Source: Crossiella equi (lineage in GTDB: Bacteria > Actinomycetota > Actinomycetes > Mycobacteriales > Pseudonocardiaceae). From it: a DNA stretch of 64,000 bases. A model generated the notes under the pieces. The model was given only the letters and a program-made list of their open reading frames with translations, was not told the DNA's origin and made no database searches. The translations under genes and the position numbers were made by a program. Each line of letters begins with the position of its first letter. The first letter of the stretch is position 1. The stretch is from contig NZ_JAGIOO010000001.1 in the NCBI RefSeq assembly GCF_017876755.1, positions 3,891,786 to 3,955,785 on the forward strand, in the 5' to 3' direction. Shown here piece after piece: positions 14,463-22,697 of the stretch.

Positions 14463-17198
14463 GTGGATCTCGTCGGTCGTGCGGTTGAGCTGAACGCGGT
14501 CGACGAGTTGCTCGCACTGGCCCACGCGGGCCACGGCACCAGTGTCTTGCTGCGAGGACCGTCGGGGGTGGGCAAGAGCGCACTGCTGCACGCCGTGCTG
14601 GCCAGGGCCAGGGCGGCGGGCGACCTCGTGCTGGCCGCGAGCGCGGACCGCTGGGAGGCCGACTTCCCGCTCTGCCTGCTGCGCCAGCTGTTCTCCGAGC
14701 GCCTGCTGGGCCGTGAGCTGTCCCAGGGCCGCGAGCTGACCTCGGTGGGTGCGCGGTACGCGGGCGTGCCCGCGGCGGCGGTGCGCTCGCTGGGCCGCCA
14801 CGATTCGCGCTACCTGCCGTACAACGCGGTGGACGAGCTGTTCCGGGTGGCGATGAGCCTGAGCGAGTCCCGCCCGCTGGTGCTGGCGGTGGACGACCTG
14901 CACTGGGCCGACCCGGCCTCGGCACGCTGGCTGGCCTACCTGCTGCGCCGCATCGCCGGGGAGCGCGTGCTGGTGCTGGGCACCACCGCGCCCGCCGAGG
15001 CCTGGCCAGCCGACCTGGCCGACCGCTTCGCCCACCACGTGGTCGTGGACGGACTGTCCACCCAGGACGTCACGACGATTGCGCGCGCGGCGCTGGGTCC
15101 GGGCATCGGCGAGGGCGTCGGCCCGGCCTGCCACACCGCGACCGCGGGCAACCCGTTCCTGTTGCACGCGCTGCTGCGCGGTCTGCGCCAGGCCGGTGAC
15201 CGCCCGGACGTGAACGCGGTGCGGCAGCTGATGGAGCGCCCACCCGCCGAGATCGTCACCTGGCTGCGCCTGGTGCTGGCCGAGATCGGGCAGGGCGCGG
15301 CGGAGCTGGCGGGCACGGTGGCCGCGCTGGGCACCGAGGTGGAGCTGGACCTGGCGGGCGCCATCCGCGGCCTGTCCGCCGAGCGCGCCGCGCGGCTGGC
15401 CGACTCGCTGACCGACGCCGGGCTGCTGTCCTGGCACGCGGGCCGGATCGGGCTGCGCCAGCCGCTGGTGCGGGCGGCCGCGGTGGCCGACCTGAGCCAG
15501 GAGGCCCGGCACCTGGTGCACGGCGGCGCGGCCCGGCTGCTGCACGCGCGGGGCGCGGAGGCCGAGCGGGTGGCCGCGGAGCTGCTGCGCGCCGGGCCGC
15601 TGGGCGAGCCGTGGGCGGCGGAGGTGCTGGCACAGGCAGCGCTGGAGGCGGTCGCGGCGGGCCGGGCCGGGCACGCGGTGCGCTACCTGCGCGCGGCGCT
15701 GCGCGAACAGCTGGACCCGAGGCAGCGCGCCGGGCTGCTGGTGCGGCTGGCCTCGGTACTGAGCCACCTGGACACCGACGGCGCGGTCGCGGCGCTGCGC
15801 CGGGCCCTGTCGCTGAGCGCCGAGCCCGGCCAGCGCGCGGAGATCGCCCGCCAGCTCACCGGGCTGCTGTGCCTGAGCGCCAAGCCCCAGGACGGCCTGC
15901 GCCTGCTGCGCGAGCTGGCCGAGCAGGCCGCGGACCCGGTGGTCGAACGGGCCCTGGGGGTGGGTGGGGCGCTGCTGGCGCTGCTGCACTCCTCGGACGC
16001 GGCCGCCCAGCTCGGGCAGCCCTCCCCGGACGGGCTCGCGCCGGTGCTGTGGTCGGTGCGCGCGCTGCTCACCGGGACCGACCGGGAGCGGGTGCTCGCC
16101 GGTGCCTGCGGGGCCGGGCCGGTGTCCGTGCTGGCGCTGGCCGTGGCGGGTGCGACCGAGTGCGCCGCGGCCGAAGCCGAGACCCTGGTGGCCGAGGCCG
16201 GTTCCCCGGCGGACACGGCGTTCGCGCTGGCGGCCCGCGCCGAGGCCGCCTACCGGCTGGGCCGCCTCGCCCGCTGCCGCGAGGACGCCCGCGCCTGCCT
16301 GGCCGCGCTGGGCCGGTTCGGCCCGCGCTACGCGCACGGGCTGGCGGTGCTGGCCGCGACCCGGCTGGCCGACACCATGGCCGAGACCGGTGACCTGGAC
16401 GGCGCGCACCGGGTCTACGAGGAGGTGCTGGCCGCGGGCCCGCCGCCGGGCGGGCTGGCCGGGGTGTGGCTGCTGGCCGGACGGGGCAGGCTGCGCATCG
16501 CGGCGGGCACCCCGGCCGAGGGCGTGGAGGACCTGCTGTGCGCGGGCCGCCGCCTGGACGCCTGGCGGCTGCCGAACCCGGCCGTGCTGCCGTGGCGGTC
16601 CGGTGCCGCGATCGGCCTGGCCGCGCTGGGCCGGCTGGGCACGGCCAAGGCGCTGGCGGCCGAGGAGCTGGAGCTGGCCCGGGCCTGGGGCGCACCGCAG
16701 GCGGTCGGCGTGGCGCTGCGCGTGTCCGGGGTGTTGGCGCGGGGCAGCGCGGCGGTGGACCTGCTGCGCGAGGCGTGCGCGGTGCTGGCCCCGGCCCAGG
16801 CGCCGCTGGAGCACGCGCGGGCACTGGCCGACCTGGGCACCGCGCTGCGCAAGACCAACCAGCTCACCGAGGCCCGCGAGCAGCTGCGCCTGGCCGGGGC
16901 GCTGGCGCAGGAGTGCGGGGCCACCGTGGTGGACCGCCGGATCCGGGCCGAGCTGCGGGTGGCCGGTGCCCGGCCGCGCAGGCAGGCGCACAGCGGGCTG
17001 GCCGCGCTGACCCCGACCGAGCTGCGGGTGACCAGCCTGGCCGCGCAGGGCCTGAGCAACCGGGAGATCGCGGCCCGGCTGTTCGTGGTGCGCCGCACGG
17101 TCGAGCTGCACCTGAGCAGCGCCTACCGCAAGCTCGGCATCACCAGCCGCTCGGAGCTGCCTCGCCGGGTGGGCGAAGGTCCCCGACCGGCACGGTGA
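14463..17198 (+). CDS. LuxR family regulator with N-terminal AAA ATPase (LAL type)
   Basis: This 911-residue protein starts at GTG 14463 behind GAGGGAG. It has Walker A (GPSGVGKS, about 32-39), Walker B (VLAVDDLHWADP, about 139-150), a long TPR-like helical middle, and a C-terminal LuxR helix-turn-helix (LTPTELRVTSLAAQGLSNRE, then VRRTVELHLSSAYRKLGI). Large ATP-binding LuxR regulators activate pathway or secondary-metabolite genes. It is divergent from the redox cassette and shares with it a region carrying inverted and direct repeats, so it is the likely regulator of that cassette. Its last 59 bases overlap the convergent cbiZ gene. Confidence 0.92.
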   Translation: MDLVGRAVELNAVDELLALAHAGHGTSVLLRGPSGVGKSALLHAVLARARAAGDLVLAASADRWEADFPLCLLRQLFSERLLGRELSQGRELTSVGARYAGVPAAAVRSLGRHDSRYLPYNAVDELFRVAMSLSESRPLVLAVDDLHWADPASARWLAYLLRRIAGERVLVLGTTAPAEAWPADLADRFAHHVVVDGLSTQDVTTIARAALGPGIGEGVGPACHTATAGNPFLLHALLRGLRQAGDRPDVNAVRQLMERPPAEIVTWLRLVLAEIGQGAAELAGTVAALGTEVELDLAGAIRGLSAERAARLADSLTDAGLLSWHAGRIGLRQPLVRAAAVADLSQEARHLVHGGAARLLHARGAEAERVAAELLRAGPLGEPWAAEVLAQAALEAVAAGRAGHAVRYLRAALREQLDPRQRAGLLVRLASVLSHLDTDGAVAALRRALSLSAEPGQRAEIARQLTGLLCLSAKPQDGLRLLRELAEQAADPVVERALGVGGALLALLHSSDAAAQLGQPSPDGLAPVLWSVRALLTGTDRERVLAGACGAGPVSVLALAVAGATECAAAEAETLVAEAGSPADTAFALAARAEAAYRLGRLARCREDARACLAALGRFGPRYAHGLAVLAATRLADTMAETGDLDGAHRVYEEVLAAGPPPGGLAGVWLLAGRGRLRIAAGTPAEGVEDLLCAGRRLDAWRLPNPAVLPWRSGAAIGLAALGRLGTAKALAAEELELARAWGAPQAVGVALRVSGVLARGSAAVDLLREACAVLAPAQAPLEHARALADLGTALRKTNQLTEAREQLRLAGALAQECGATVVDRRIRAELRVAGARPRRQAHSGLAALTPTELRVTSLAAQGLSNREIAARLFVVRRTVELHLSSAYRKLGITSRSELPRRVGEGPRPAR

Positions 17199-17799
17199 GC
17201 CCCTGCCGCACGGCGCGGTGCACGGCCCGGGCCAGCGCGGAGCCGACCAGCGACCTCGGCCCGCCGTAGGCCTGCGCGGGTCCGTCGGCCGGGCACAGCA
17301 GCACGGTGGCGTCGGTGCAGGTGCCGGTACCGGGCACCCCCGCCTCCACCAGGGCCTGCGCCTTGGCCTCGGCGACCGTGGCCACCGCGTTCACCAGCGC
17401 GCCCTCGGCCAGCCGCACCGGCAGCCAGGCCACCACGTTGATGGTGCCCGCAGCCGGTCTGCGCACCGGCGGTCCCGGCGCGGCGGCCCACAGCGGCGCG
17501 CCCACCCCGGTGGTCACGCTGGCGTGCACGCCTTCGTCCACAGTGGACACCGCATGCCGGGTGTCCACCGCCGTCAACAGCGCGGTGCCGTTGCCGGACA
17601 GGCCGATCGCGGCGGCCAGCTCGGCGCAGTGCACCTCCGGGTCCTCGCGGTCGTAGCCGCTGGGCACGGTCGCGTTGAGCACCCAGGACCGCTCGCCGAG
17701 GCCGCCGCCGAGCACGGCGGAGGAGATGGCCAGCCAGGGCCGGGGCAGGCGCCAGGCCAGCAGCGGGTAACCGTCGACCTGGTGCCGCTCCGGGATCAC
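17140..17799 (-). CDS. cbiZ: Adenosylcobinamide amidohydrolase
   Basis: This 219-residue protein matches the CbiZ family, which removes the aminopropanol arm from adenosylcobinamide so that salvaged corrinoids can re-enter B12 synthesis. Family-typical stretches are AISSAVLGGGLGERSWVLNA, ALLTAVDTRH and VTTGVGAPLWAA. The GTG at 17799 overlaps the HMG-CoA lyase stop (GTGA), so they are coupled. The 3' end runs 59 bases into the convergent LuxR gene; the last ten or so residues may be recent. The link to acyl-CoA genes fits B12-dependent methylmalonyl-CoA metabolism. Confidence 0.85.
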   Translation of the reverse strand: MIPERHQVDGYPLLAWRLPRPWLAISSAVLGGGLGERSWVLNATVPSGYDREDPEVHCAELAAAIGLSGNGTALLTAVDTRHAVSTVDEGVHASVTTGVGAPLWAAAPGPPVRRPAAGTINVVAWLPVRLAEGALVNAVATVAEAKAQALVEAGVPGTGTCTDATVLLCPADGPAQAYGGPRSLVGSALARAVHRAVRQGLTVPVGDLRPPGEAAPSGW

Positions 17800-18746
17800 T
17801 TCGCCAGGGCCCGCACCACGCGGGACGGGCTCGGGCGGCCCAGCCGCTCGGCCATCCACGCGCTGGTGGCCACCAGCGCGTCCAGGTCCACGCCGTGCTC
17901 GATGCCCATGCCGTCGAGCATCCACACCAGGTCCTCGGTGGCGAGGTTGCCGGTGGCCGACTCCGCGTACGGGCAGCCGCCGAGCCCGCCCGCCGAGGAG
18001 TCCAGAGTGGACACCCCGCAGTACAGCGCGGTCAGCGCGTTGGCCAGGGCCTGGCCGTAGGTGTCGTGGAAGTGCACGGCCAGCATGGAGGGGTCCACGC
18101 CCGCCTCGATGAAGCCGCCGAGCACCGCCTCCACGTGGCCGGGGGTGGCCACGCCGATGGTGTCGCCGAGGGAGAGCTGCCAGCAGCCCATCTCCAGCAG
18201 CCTGCGCCCGGCCTCGACCACCTGCCGCACCGGCACCGGCCCCTCCCAGGGGTCGCCGAAGCACATGGAGACGTAGCCGCGCACGGACATGTCCGCCTCC
18301 AGCGCCCGCGTGACCACGGGGTCGAACATGGCGAACTGCGTGTCCAGGCCGCTGTTCAGGTTGCGCTGGGCGAAGGTCTCGGTGGCGCTGGCGAAGATCG
18401 CGATGTGGTCGACCCCGGCGGCCAGCGCGCGGTCCAGGCCGCGCTCGTTGGGCACCAGCACCGGGTAGATCACGCCCTCGCGCCGCTTCAGGCCCGCGAG
18501 CAGCGCTTCCGCGTCGGCCAGCTGCGGCACCCACTTCGGGTGCACGAAGCTGGTGGCCTCCAGCACGGACAGGCCCGAGTCGGCCAGCCGGTCCAGGAAC
18601 TCCAGTTTCACCTCGACGGGCACGCTGGTCTGCTCGTTCTGCAGGCCGTCGCGCGCGCCGACCTCCCAGATGGTCACCCGGGAGGGCAGCTCCTCGGTGT
18701 TGACCGGGAGCACCCGCATGGGCAGACCGGCCTCACGGGCGCCCAT
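17796..18746 (-). CDS. Hydroxymethylglutaryl-CoA lyase
   Basis: This 316-residue TIM-barrel enzyme cleaves HMG-CoA to acetoacetate and acetyl-CoA in leucine degradation. Visible signatures are EVGARDGLQNE (substrate and metal site), the SFVHPKWVPQLADAE region, HFHDTYGQALAN with the metal-binding His pair, and the catalytic-Cys loop GLGGCPYAESATGN. ATG 18746 overlaps the stop of the PH-domain gene and has GGAGGAGG just upstream. The leucine pathway also needs a biotin carboxylase, and birA and accD genes lie close by. The PH-domain gene, this gene and cbiZ form one run of overlapping genes. Confidence 0.92.
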   Translation of the reverse strand: MGAREAGLPMRVLPVNTEELPSRVTIWEVGARDGLQNEQTSVPVEVKLEFLDRLADSGLSVLEATSFVHPKWVPQLADAEALLAGLKRREGVIYPVLVPNERGLDRALAAGVDHIAIFASATETFAQRNLNSGLDTQFAMFDPVVTRALEADMSVRGYVSMCFGDPWEGPVPVRQVVEAGRRLLEMGCWQLSLGDTIGVATPGHVEAVLGGFIEAGVDPSMLAVHFHDTYGQALANALTALYCGVSTLDSSAGGLGGCPYAESATGNLATEDLVWMLDGMGIEHGVDLDALVATSAWMAERLGRPSPSRVVRALAK

Positions 18747-19270
18747 CAGCCCTCCTCCGGCTTGCGGATGCGGATGAAGTCGTCGTTCGGGTCATCGTTG
18801 ACCTCCCGGTAGAGCAGGGTGTGCACGCGTTCGACGCCGGGGATGTCGTCGAACTCCAGCGGTTCGTCGGAGGCGGACTCCACGACCAGCGTGCCGCAGC
18901 CGAGGACCCGGTCGACCAGGCCGTGGCTGAAGCGCACGCTGTTGATGTGGGACAGCGGGATGTCGATGCCCTCCCGCTTGAGCACGCCCTCGCGGTACAT
19001 GATCCGCTGCGTGGTGAGCACGAAGTGCGTCGAGCGCCAGCGCACGAGCGGCGCCAGCACGAACACCAGCAGCACCAGCCCGGCGAGGCCGGCCAGCACG
19101 ATCCAGCCGATGTTGGCCCAGCTCTCGTCCTGGATGAGCGCGGCGAGGTAGACACCGAGGCCGATGGTCACCAGCAGCACCAGCACCGGGAGGATCAGGG
19201 TCTTCCAGTGCGGGTGCTTGTGGACAACGACGTGCTCGTTGTCGGCGAGCAGGTCGTCCGGATAGGCCAC
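18746..19270 (-). CDS. PH domain-containing membrane protein
   Basis: This 174-residue protein has two adjacent membrane helices (about 23-45 and 52-75) followed by a bacterial PH-like domain (HFVLTTQRIMYREGVL, DIPLSHINSVRFSHG, CGTLVVESASDE). The GTG at 19270 is chosen because GGAGGAG stands 6-7 bases upstream; a longer frame to 19315 lacks this. A similar protein lies next to birA in mycobacteria (Rv3278c), so this is backbone. Its job is unknown. It leads the HMG-CoA lyase/cbiZ run with a one-base overlap. Confidence 0.85.
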   Translation of the reverse strand: MAYPDDLLADNEHVVVHKHPHWKTLILPVLVLLVTIGLGVYLAALIQDESWANIGWIVLAGLAGLVLLVFVLAPLVRWRSTHFVLTTQRIMYREGVLKREGIDIPLSHINSVRFSHGLVDRVLGCGTLVVESASDEPLEFDDIPGVERVHTLLYREVNDDPNDDFIRIRKPEEG

Positions 19271-19358
19271 GGCACTCCTCCTGTGGGACGGCACACCGTT
19301 CGCGGTCGGGATCACGGTACCGGCGAGCGGCGGCCGGGACGGGCAGCGACGAGCCGCC

Positions 19359-20240
19359 TCACACGCCCTGCGGCTGGACCGGCCTCAGGTGGATGACGTC
19401 ACCTGCGGAGACGGGCCGCAGTGCGCCCTCAGTGGTGCGGATCACCAGCCGCCCGTCGAGGTCGACGTCGGCGGCGACACCGTGCAGGTCGGCCCCGCCG
19501 GGCAGCTCGACCCGCACCTGACGCCCGAGCGTGGCGCAGGCCGAGCGGTAGTCGCCGACCAGCCCGCAGCCCGCCGGGTCGCCGCCCGCGGCCCGCCAGT
19601 GCGCCTCGGCCCTGGCCAGCTCGGCCAGCACCGAACGCACGATGAGCTGCCGGTCGCAGTTGACCGCCTCCTGCAGGCCCAGGGAGGTGGGCCGCAGGCC
19701 GCCGGGGCCCACCGGCAGCTCGTCGCGGGTCTGGTGCACGTTGAGGCCGATGCCCAGCACCACGGCCGGGGTCTCCTGGCCGGGCACGGGCACCACCTCG
19801 GCCAGGATGCCGCCGCACTTGGCCAGGTCGGGCCCGGCCAGCAGGTCGTTCGGCCACTTCAGCCGGGTCTGCACCTCGCACAGCTCGGCCACCGCGTTGA
19901 CCACCGCGACCCCGGCCAGCATGACCAGCCAGCCCAGCCGCGAGAACGGCACGCCGTCCGGGCGGTAGAGCACGCTGAAGTACAGCCCGGCGCGGGGCGG
20001 GGAGAACCACTGGCGGTCCCGCATCCGGCCCCGGCCCGCGGTCTGCGTCTCCGCGATCAGCACGGTGCGGTCGGCCGCGCCCTCGAGCGCGGCCGCCATC
20101 AGGTCGCTGTTGGTCGACCCGGTGCACTCGACGACGTCGAGCGCGGTGTACGGCCCAGCGGGGCGCACGAGCACCTCGCGCAGCCCCTCGGCGTCCAGCG
20201 GGGGCCGTTCCGCGGGCGCTCGGTCGTCCCAGTCACGCAC
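19359..20240 (-). CDS. birA: Biotin--[acetyl-CoA-carboxylase] ligase
   Basis: This 293-residue enzyme activates biotin to biotinyl-AMP and attaches it to the carboxylase carrier domain, here presumably the AccA subunit encoded at 35.1 kb. Motifs are GSTNSDLM, QTAGRGRMRDRQW (the biotinyl-AMP loop), LKWPNDLL and KCGGILAE. There is no N-terminal helix-turn-helix, so it is a ligase without repressor function, as usual in Actinobacteria. The GTG start is at 20240. It is divergent from the acyl-CoA carboxylase genes but separated from them by the CAP genes. Confidence 0.93.
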   Translation of the reverse strand: MRDWDDRAPAERPPLDAEGLREVLVRPAGPYTALDVVECTGSTNSDLMAAALEGAADRTVLIAETQTAGRGRMRDRQWFSPPRAGLYFSVLYRPDGVPFSRLGWLVMLAGVAVVNAVAELCEVQTRLKWPNDLLAGPDLAKCGGILAEVVPVPGQETPAVVLGIGLNVHQTRDELPVGPGGLRPTSLGLQEAVNCDRQLIVRSVLAELARAEAHWRAAGGDPAGCGLVGDYRSACATLGRQVRVELPGGADLHGVAADVDLDGRLVIRTTEGALRPVSAGDVIHLRPVQPQGV

Positions 20241-20276
20241 CCGGCCAGTGTACGAAACCCGCTGGTCAAGCTCCCG

Positions 20277-21062
20277 TCAGCTGAGACCGAAGTTCTGGGT
20301 CCAGTAGATGCGGTAGCTGCCGCCCCTGGCCACGCCCACACCCAGCGACTTGTAACCGCAGTTCAGGATGTTGGCGCGGTGCCCGGGGCTGTCCATCCAG
20401 GACTTCATCACGGCCTCGGGGTCGGCCTGACCGGCGGCGATGTTCTCGCCGGCGCCGGAGGGGTAGCCCTGGGCGCGCGCCCGGTCGGACGGGCTGCGGC
20501 CGTCCTGCGAGTTGTGCGAGAAGTAGTTGTTCTTGGCCATGTCCGCGCTGTGCCCGCGTGCCGCCTTGGCCAGGCGCTCGTCCGGCTTGAGGGCCGCGCA
20601 GCCGTTCTTGCGGCGTTCGGCGTCCACCAGCCCGGCCACCTCGGCCTCGAAGGCGGCGTCCCCGGACGGCGGGTTCGAGGCGCTGCTCGGCTTCGGCTTG
20701 CTCGTGGTCGGCTTCACGCGGGTGGTGCTGCTCGGGGCCGTGCTGGTGGTCGACTCGGCGCTGACCGTGCCGCTCACCTCGGTGCTCACCGGCACGGTGC
20801 TGCTGGTCGGCGTGCTGGAGCTACTGCTGGGCGCCGGGCCGGCGGACCGGGCAGGCCCAGCCTCGACGGGACCGGGGTCCAGGATGCCCGCCTTGAGCTC
20901 GGCCGTGGCCCCGGCCGGTTTCACCTCCGGGCTCGTCACCCACACCGCCACGCTCAGGCCGACAACCGCCGCGGCCAGCACCGCGAGGATGTTCCGGTTC
21001 CGCCGCCACTGTCCGCTCCTCTCGGGAGAGCTCACTGTCGAGGGTCCTTCCGGGGTAGACAT
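20277..21062 (-). CDS. Secreted or membrane-anchored CAP (SCP/PR-1) domain protein
   Basis: This protein of about 261 residues has an N-terminal membrane helix or signal anchor (NILAVLAAAVVGLSVAVWVT), a long Ser/Thr/Pro linker and a C-terminal CAP domain. It keeps the full CAP site: HSADM, GENIA and GHRANIL. CAP proteins are cell-envelope enzymes or binders of poorly known chemistry. The start is uncertain: ATG 21062 sits 6 bases from a perfect hairpin that would hide a ribosome site, while GTG 21035 has GGAAGG upstream. It diverges from a sigma factor that carries a degenerate CAP domain. Confidence 0.82.
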   Translation of the reverse strand: MSTPEGPSTVSSPERSGQWRRNRNILAVLAAAVVGLSVAVWVTSPEVKPAGATAELKAGILDPGPVEAGPARSAGPAPSSSSSTPTSSTVPVSTEVSGTVSAESTTSTAPSSTTRVKPTTSKPKPSSASNPPSGDAAFEAEVAGLVDAERRKNGCAALKPDERLAKAARGHSADMAKNNYFSHNSQDGRSPSDRARAQGYPSGAGENIAAGQADPEAVMKSWMDSPGHRANILNCGYKSLGVGVARGGSYRIYWTQNFGLS

Positions 21063-21067
21063 CACGA

Positions 21068-21109
21068 CGGGTGGCTGGGCCCGAGCAGGGGAGCGGGCCC
21101 AGCCACCCG
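21068..21109. promoter_or_regulatory. Perfect 16-bp inverted repeat between the divergent CAP genes
   Basis: CGGGTGGCTGGGCCCG (21068-21083) and CGGGCCCAGCCACCCG (21094-21109) are perfectly complementary with a 10-base loop. It looks like a terminator hairpin but lies between divergent starts, so an operator or an RNA structure controlling the minus-strand CAP gene is more likely. Confidence 0.6.
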
Positions 21110-21178
21110 AAGAGGTGGAGGCAAACTCACCCGGAGGGATTACGGTCTGACTCAAATATTTTCCGCGGAGGCCCGCTC

Positions 21179-22546
21179 GTGCAGACCCACGAACCCGGAG
21201 ACGCCCAGCTCGTGCGCGCGGCCGAGGCAGGCGACAGTGCCGCCTTCGCCACGCTCTACGCCCGGCACCGCCCTGCCGTGACCGGCTTCGTCCGCCGCCA
21301 GCTGCGCGATGCGCACCTGGCCGAGGACGTGGTGCAGGAGGCGTTCCTCAACGCGCTGCGCAACCTGTCCTCGCTGCGGGAGCCGGAGCGCTTCCGCCCG
21401 TGGCTGTTCGCCATCGCGCACCGGGCCGTCCTGGAGCAGGTCCGCCGACCGGGCCCGGCGCTGCTGCCGGACTTCCCGGAGCTGGTGGACGGCGGCGCCT
21501 CCCCGGCCGAGGCGGCGGCCGCCCGCGAGGCCGCGCGCCTGGTGTGGGACGCGGCGGCCAGCCTGGAGCCCCGGCAGCTGGCGGTGCTGGAGCTGACCGT
21601 GCGCGAGGGCCTGTCCGGCCCGGAGCTGGCGCAGGCGCTGGAGGTGCGCGGCTCGCACGCGGCGGTGCTGGCCCACCGGGCGCGCTCGGCCCTGGGCAAC
21701 GCGGTGCGGATGCTGCTGCTGGCCCGCAGCCCCCGCCGCTGCCCCCGGCTGGCCGAGCTGGTGCCGGGGCACCCGAAGGCCCTGTCGCTGGCGCAGCGCA
21801 CCTCGGTGGACCGCCACCTGCGCCGCTGCCCGCAGTGCCGGGACCTGGCGGGCAGGCTGACCTCGCCGCTGGCCGTGCTGGCGCTGCTGTTCGCCGGGAC
21901 GAAGGTGGCCCTGGACGACCCGGCCCTGGCCCTAGTGGCGGCCGGGAGGTCGTTGGCGCTCAAGGCGACCGCGGCGGTGGCGCTGGCGGTGGCCCTGCCG
22001 CTGGGCTACGTGCTGCTGCCGCACCCGGTGCAGCCGGTTCAGGCGGCCCCGCCCACCACCACGACGACGACCACCACGACCGCGGTGCCGCCGCCGTCCA
22101 CGACCGAGCCCCCGCCGCCCACCACGACCAGCCCGAAGCCGACCACGAGCAAGCCGAAGCCGACCACCAGCGCACCCCCGCCGGGCGAGCCGGAGGCGTT
22201 GACGCTGCTGATCAACGACCGCCGCCAGGAGGCCGGGTGCGCCCCGGTACGCAACGACCCGCGCCTGGCCACCGCCGCGCGGCAGCACAGCGCGGACATG
22301 CGCGACCGGAGCTACATCGGCATGACCAGCCCGGACGGCACCTCCCTCCAGGACCGCACCCGCGCCACCGGCTACCGCGACTTCGCGGGCGCCCAGGTCG
22401 CCGCCTACCGGGGCACGGCCCGGGAGATGTTCCCGGTGGTCGCCGACTCCGGCGCGACCAGCTGCGACGTGCACGCGGTGGGCATCAGCCGGGCCACCGG
22501 CGGGGAGTGCGGGTACTACTGGACGGTGGTCTACGGGCGGGCCTGA
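21179..22546 (+). CDS. ECF sigma factor fused to anti-sigma zinc finger, membrane helix and degenerate CAP domain
   Basis: This 455-residue protein starts at GTG 21179 behind GGAGG. It has sigma region 2 (about 12-80, DAHLAEDVVQEAFLNALRNL), region 4 (about 120-170), a zinc-finger anti-sigma motif (HLRRCPQC, about 218-225), a membrane helix (about 265-285), a poly-Thr/Pro/Lys linker, and a C-terminal CAP domain. The CAP domain keeps HSADM but has lost the Glu and second His found in the neighbouring CAP protein. I infer a membrane-tethered sigma factor whose outer CAP-like domain senses rather than catalyses, possibly controlling the divergent CAP gene. Confidence 0.82.
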   Translation: MQTHEPGDAQLVRAAEAGDSAAFATLYARHRPAVTGFVRRQLRDAHLAEDVVQEAFLNALRNLSSLREPERFRPWLFAIAHRAVLEQVRRPGPALLPDFPELVDGGASPAEAAAAREAARLVWDAAASLEPRQLAVLELTVREGLSGPELAQALEVRGSHAAVLAHRARSALGNAVRMLLLARSPRRCPRLAELVPGHPKALSLAQRTSVDRHLRRCPQCRDLAGRLTSPLAVLALLFAGTKVALDDPALALVAAGRSLALKATAAVALAVALPLGYVLLPHPVQPVQAAPPTTTTTTTTTAVPPPSTTEPPPPTTTSPKPTTSKPKPTTSAPPPGEPEALTLLINDRRQEAGCAPVRNDPRLATAARQHSADMRDRSYIGMTSPDGTSLQDRTRATGYRDFAGAQVAAYRGTAREMFPVVADSGATSCDVHAVGISRATGGECGYYWTVVYGRA

Positions 22547-22697
22547 CCCGCGGGCTCGCGGTCCGGCTGGCGAGGAGTTCCCGCTGGTCACCGGTCATGC
22601 CTCCACGGCCGGGGCGCCAGCGCGGTGGAGGTCAGGACACGTGAGATGGGCTACTGGTCCGTAGCGTTTCGCGTGACGCTCGTTACGCTGCCCGTTC

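Noticed and set aside
14400..17111. A 900-codon antisense frame opposite the LuxR gene
   Set aside because: The translation is Gln/Arg/Gly/His-rich without any motif, whereas the plus strand encodes a full LAL regulator.
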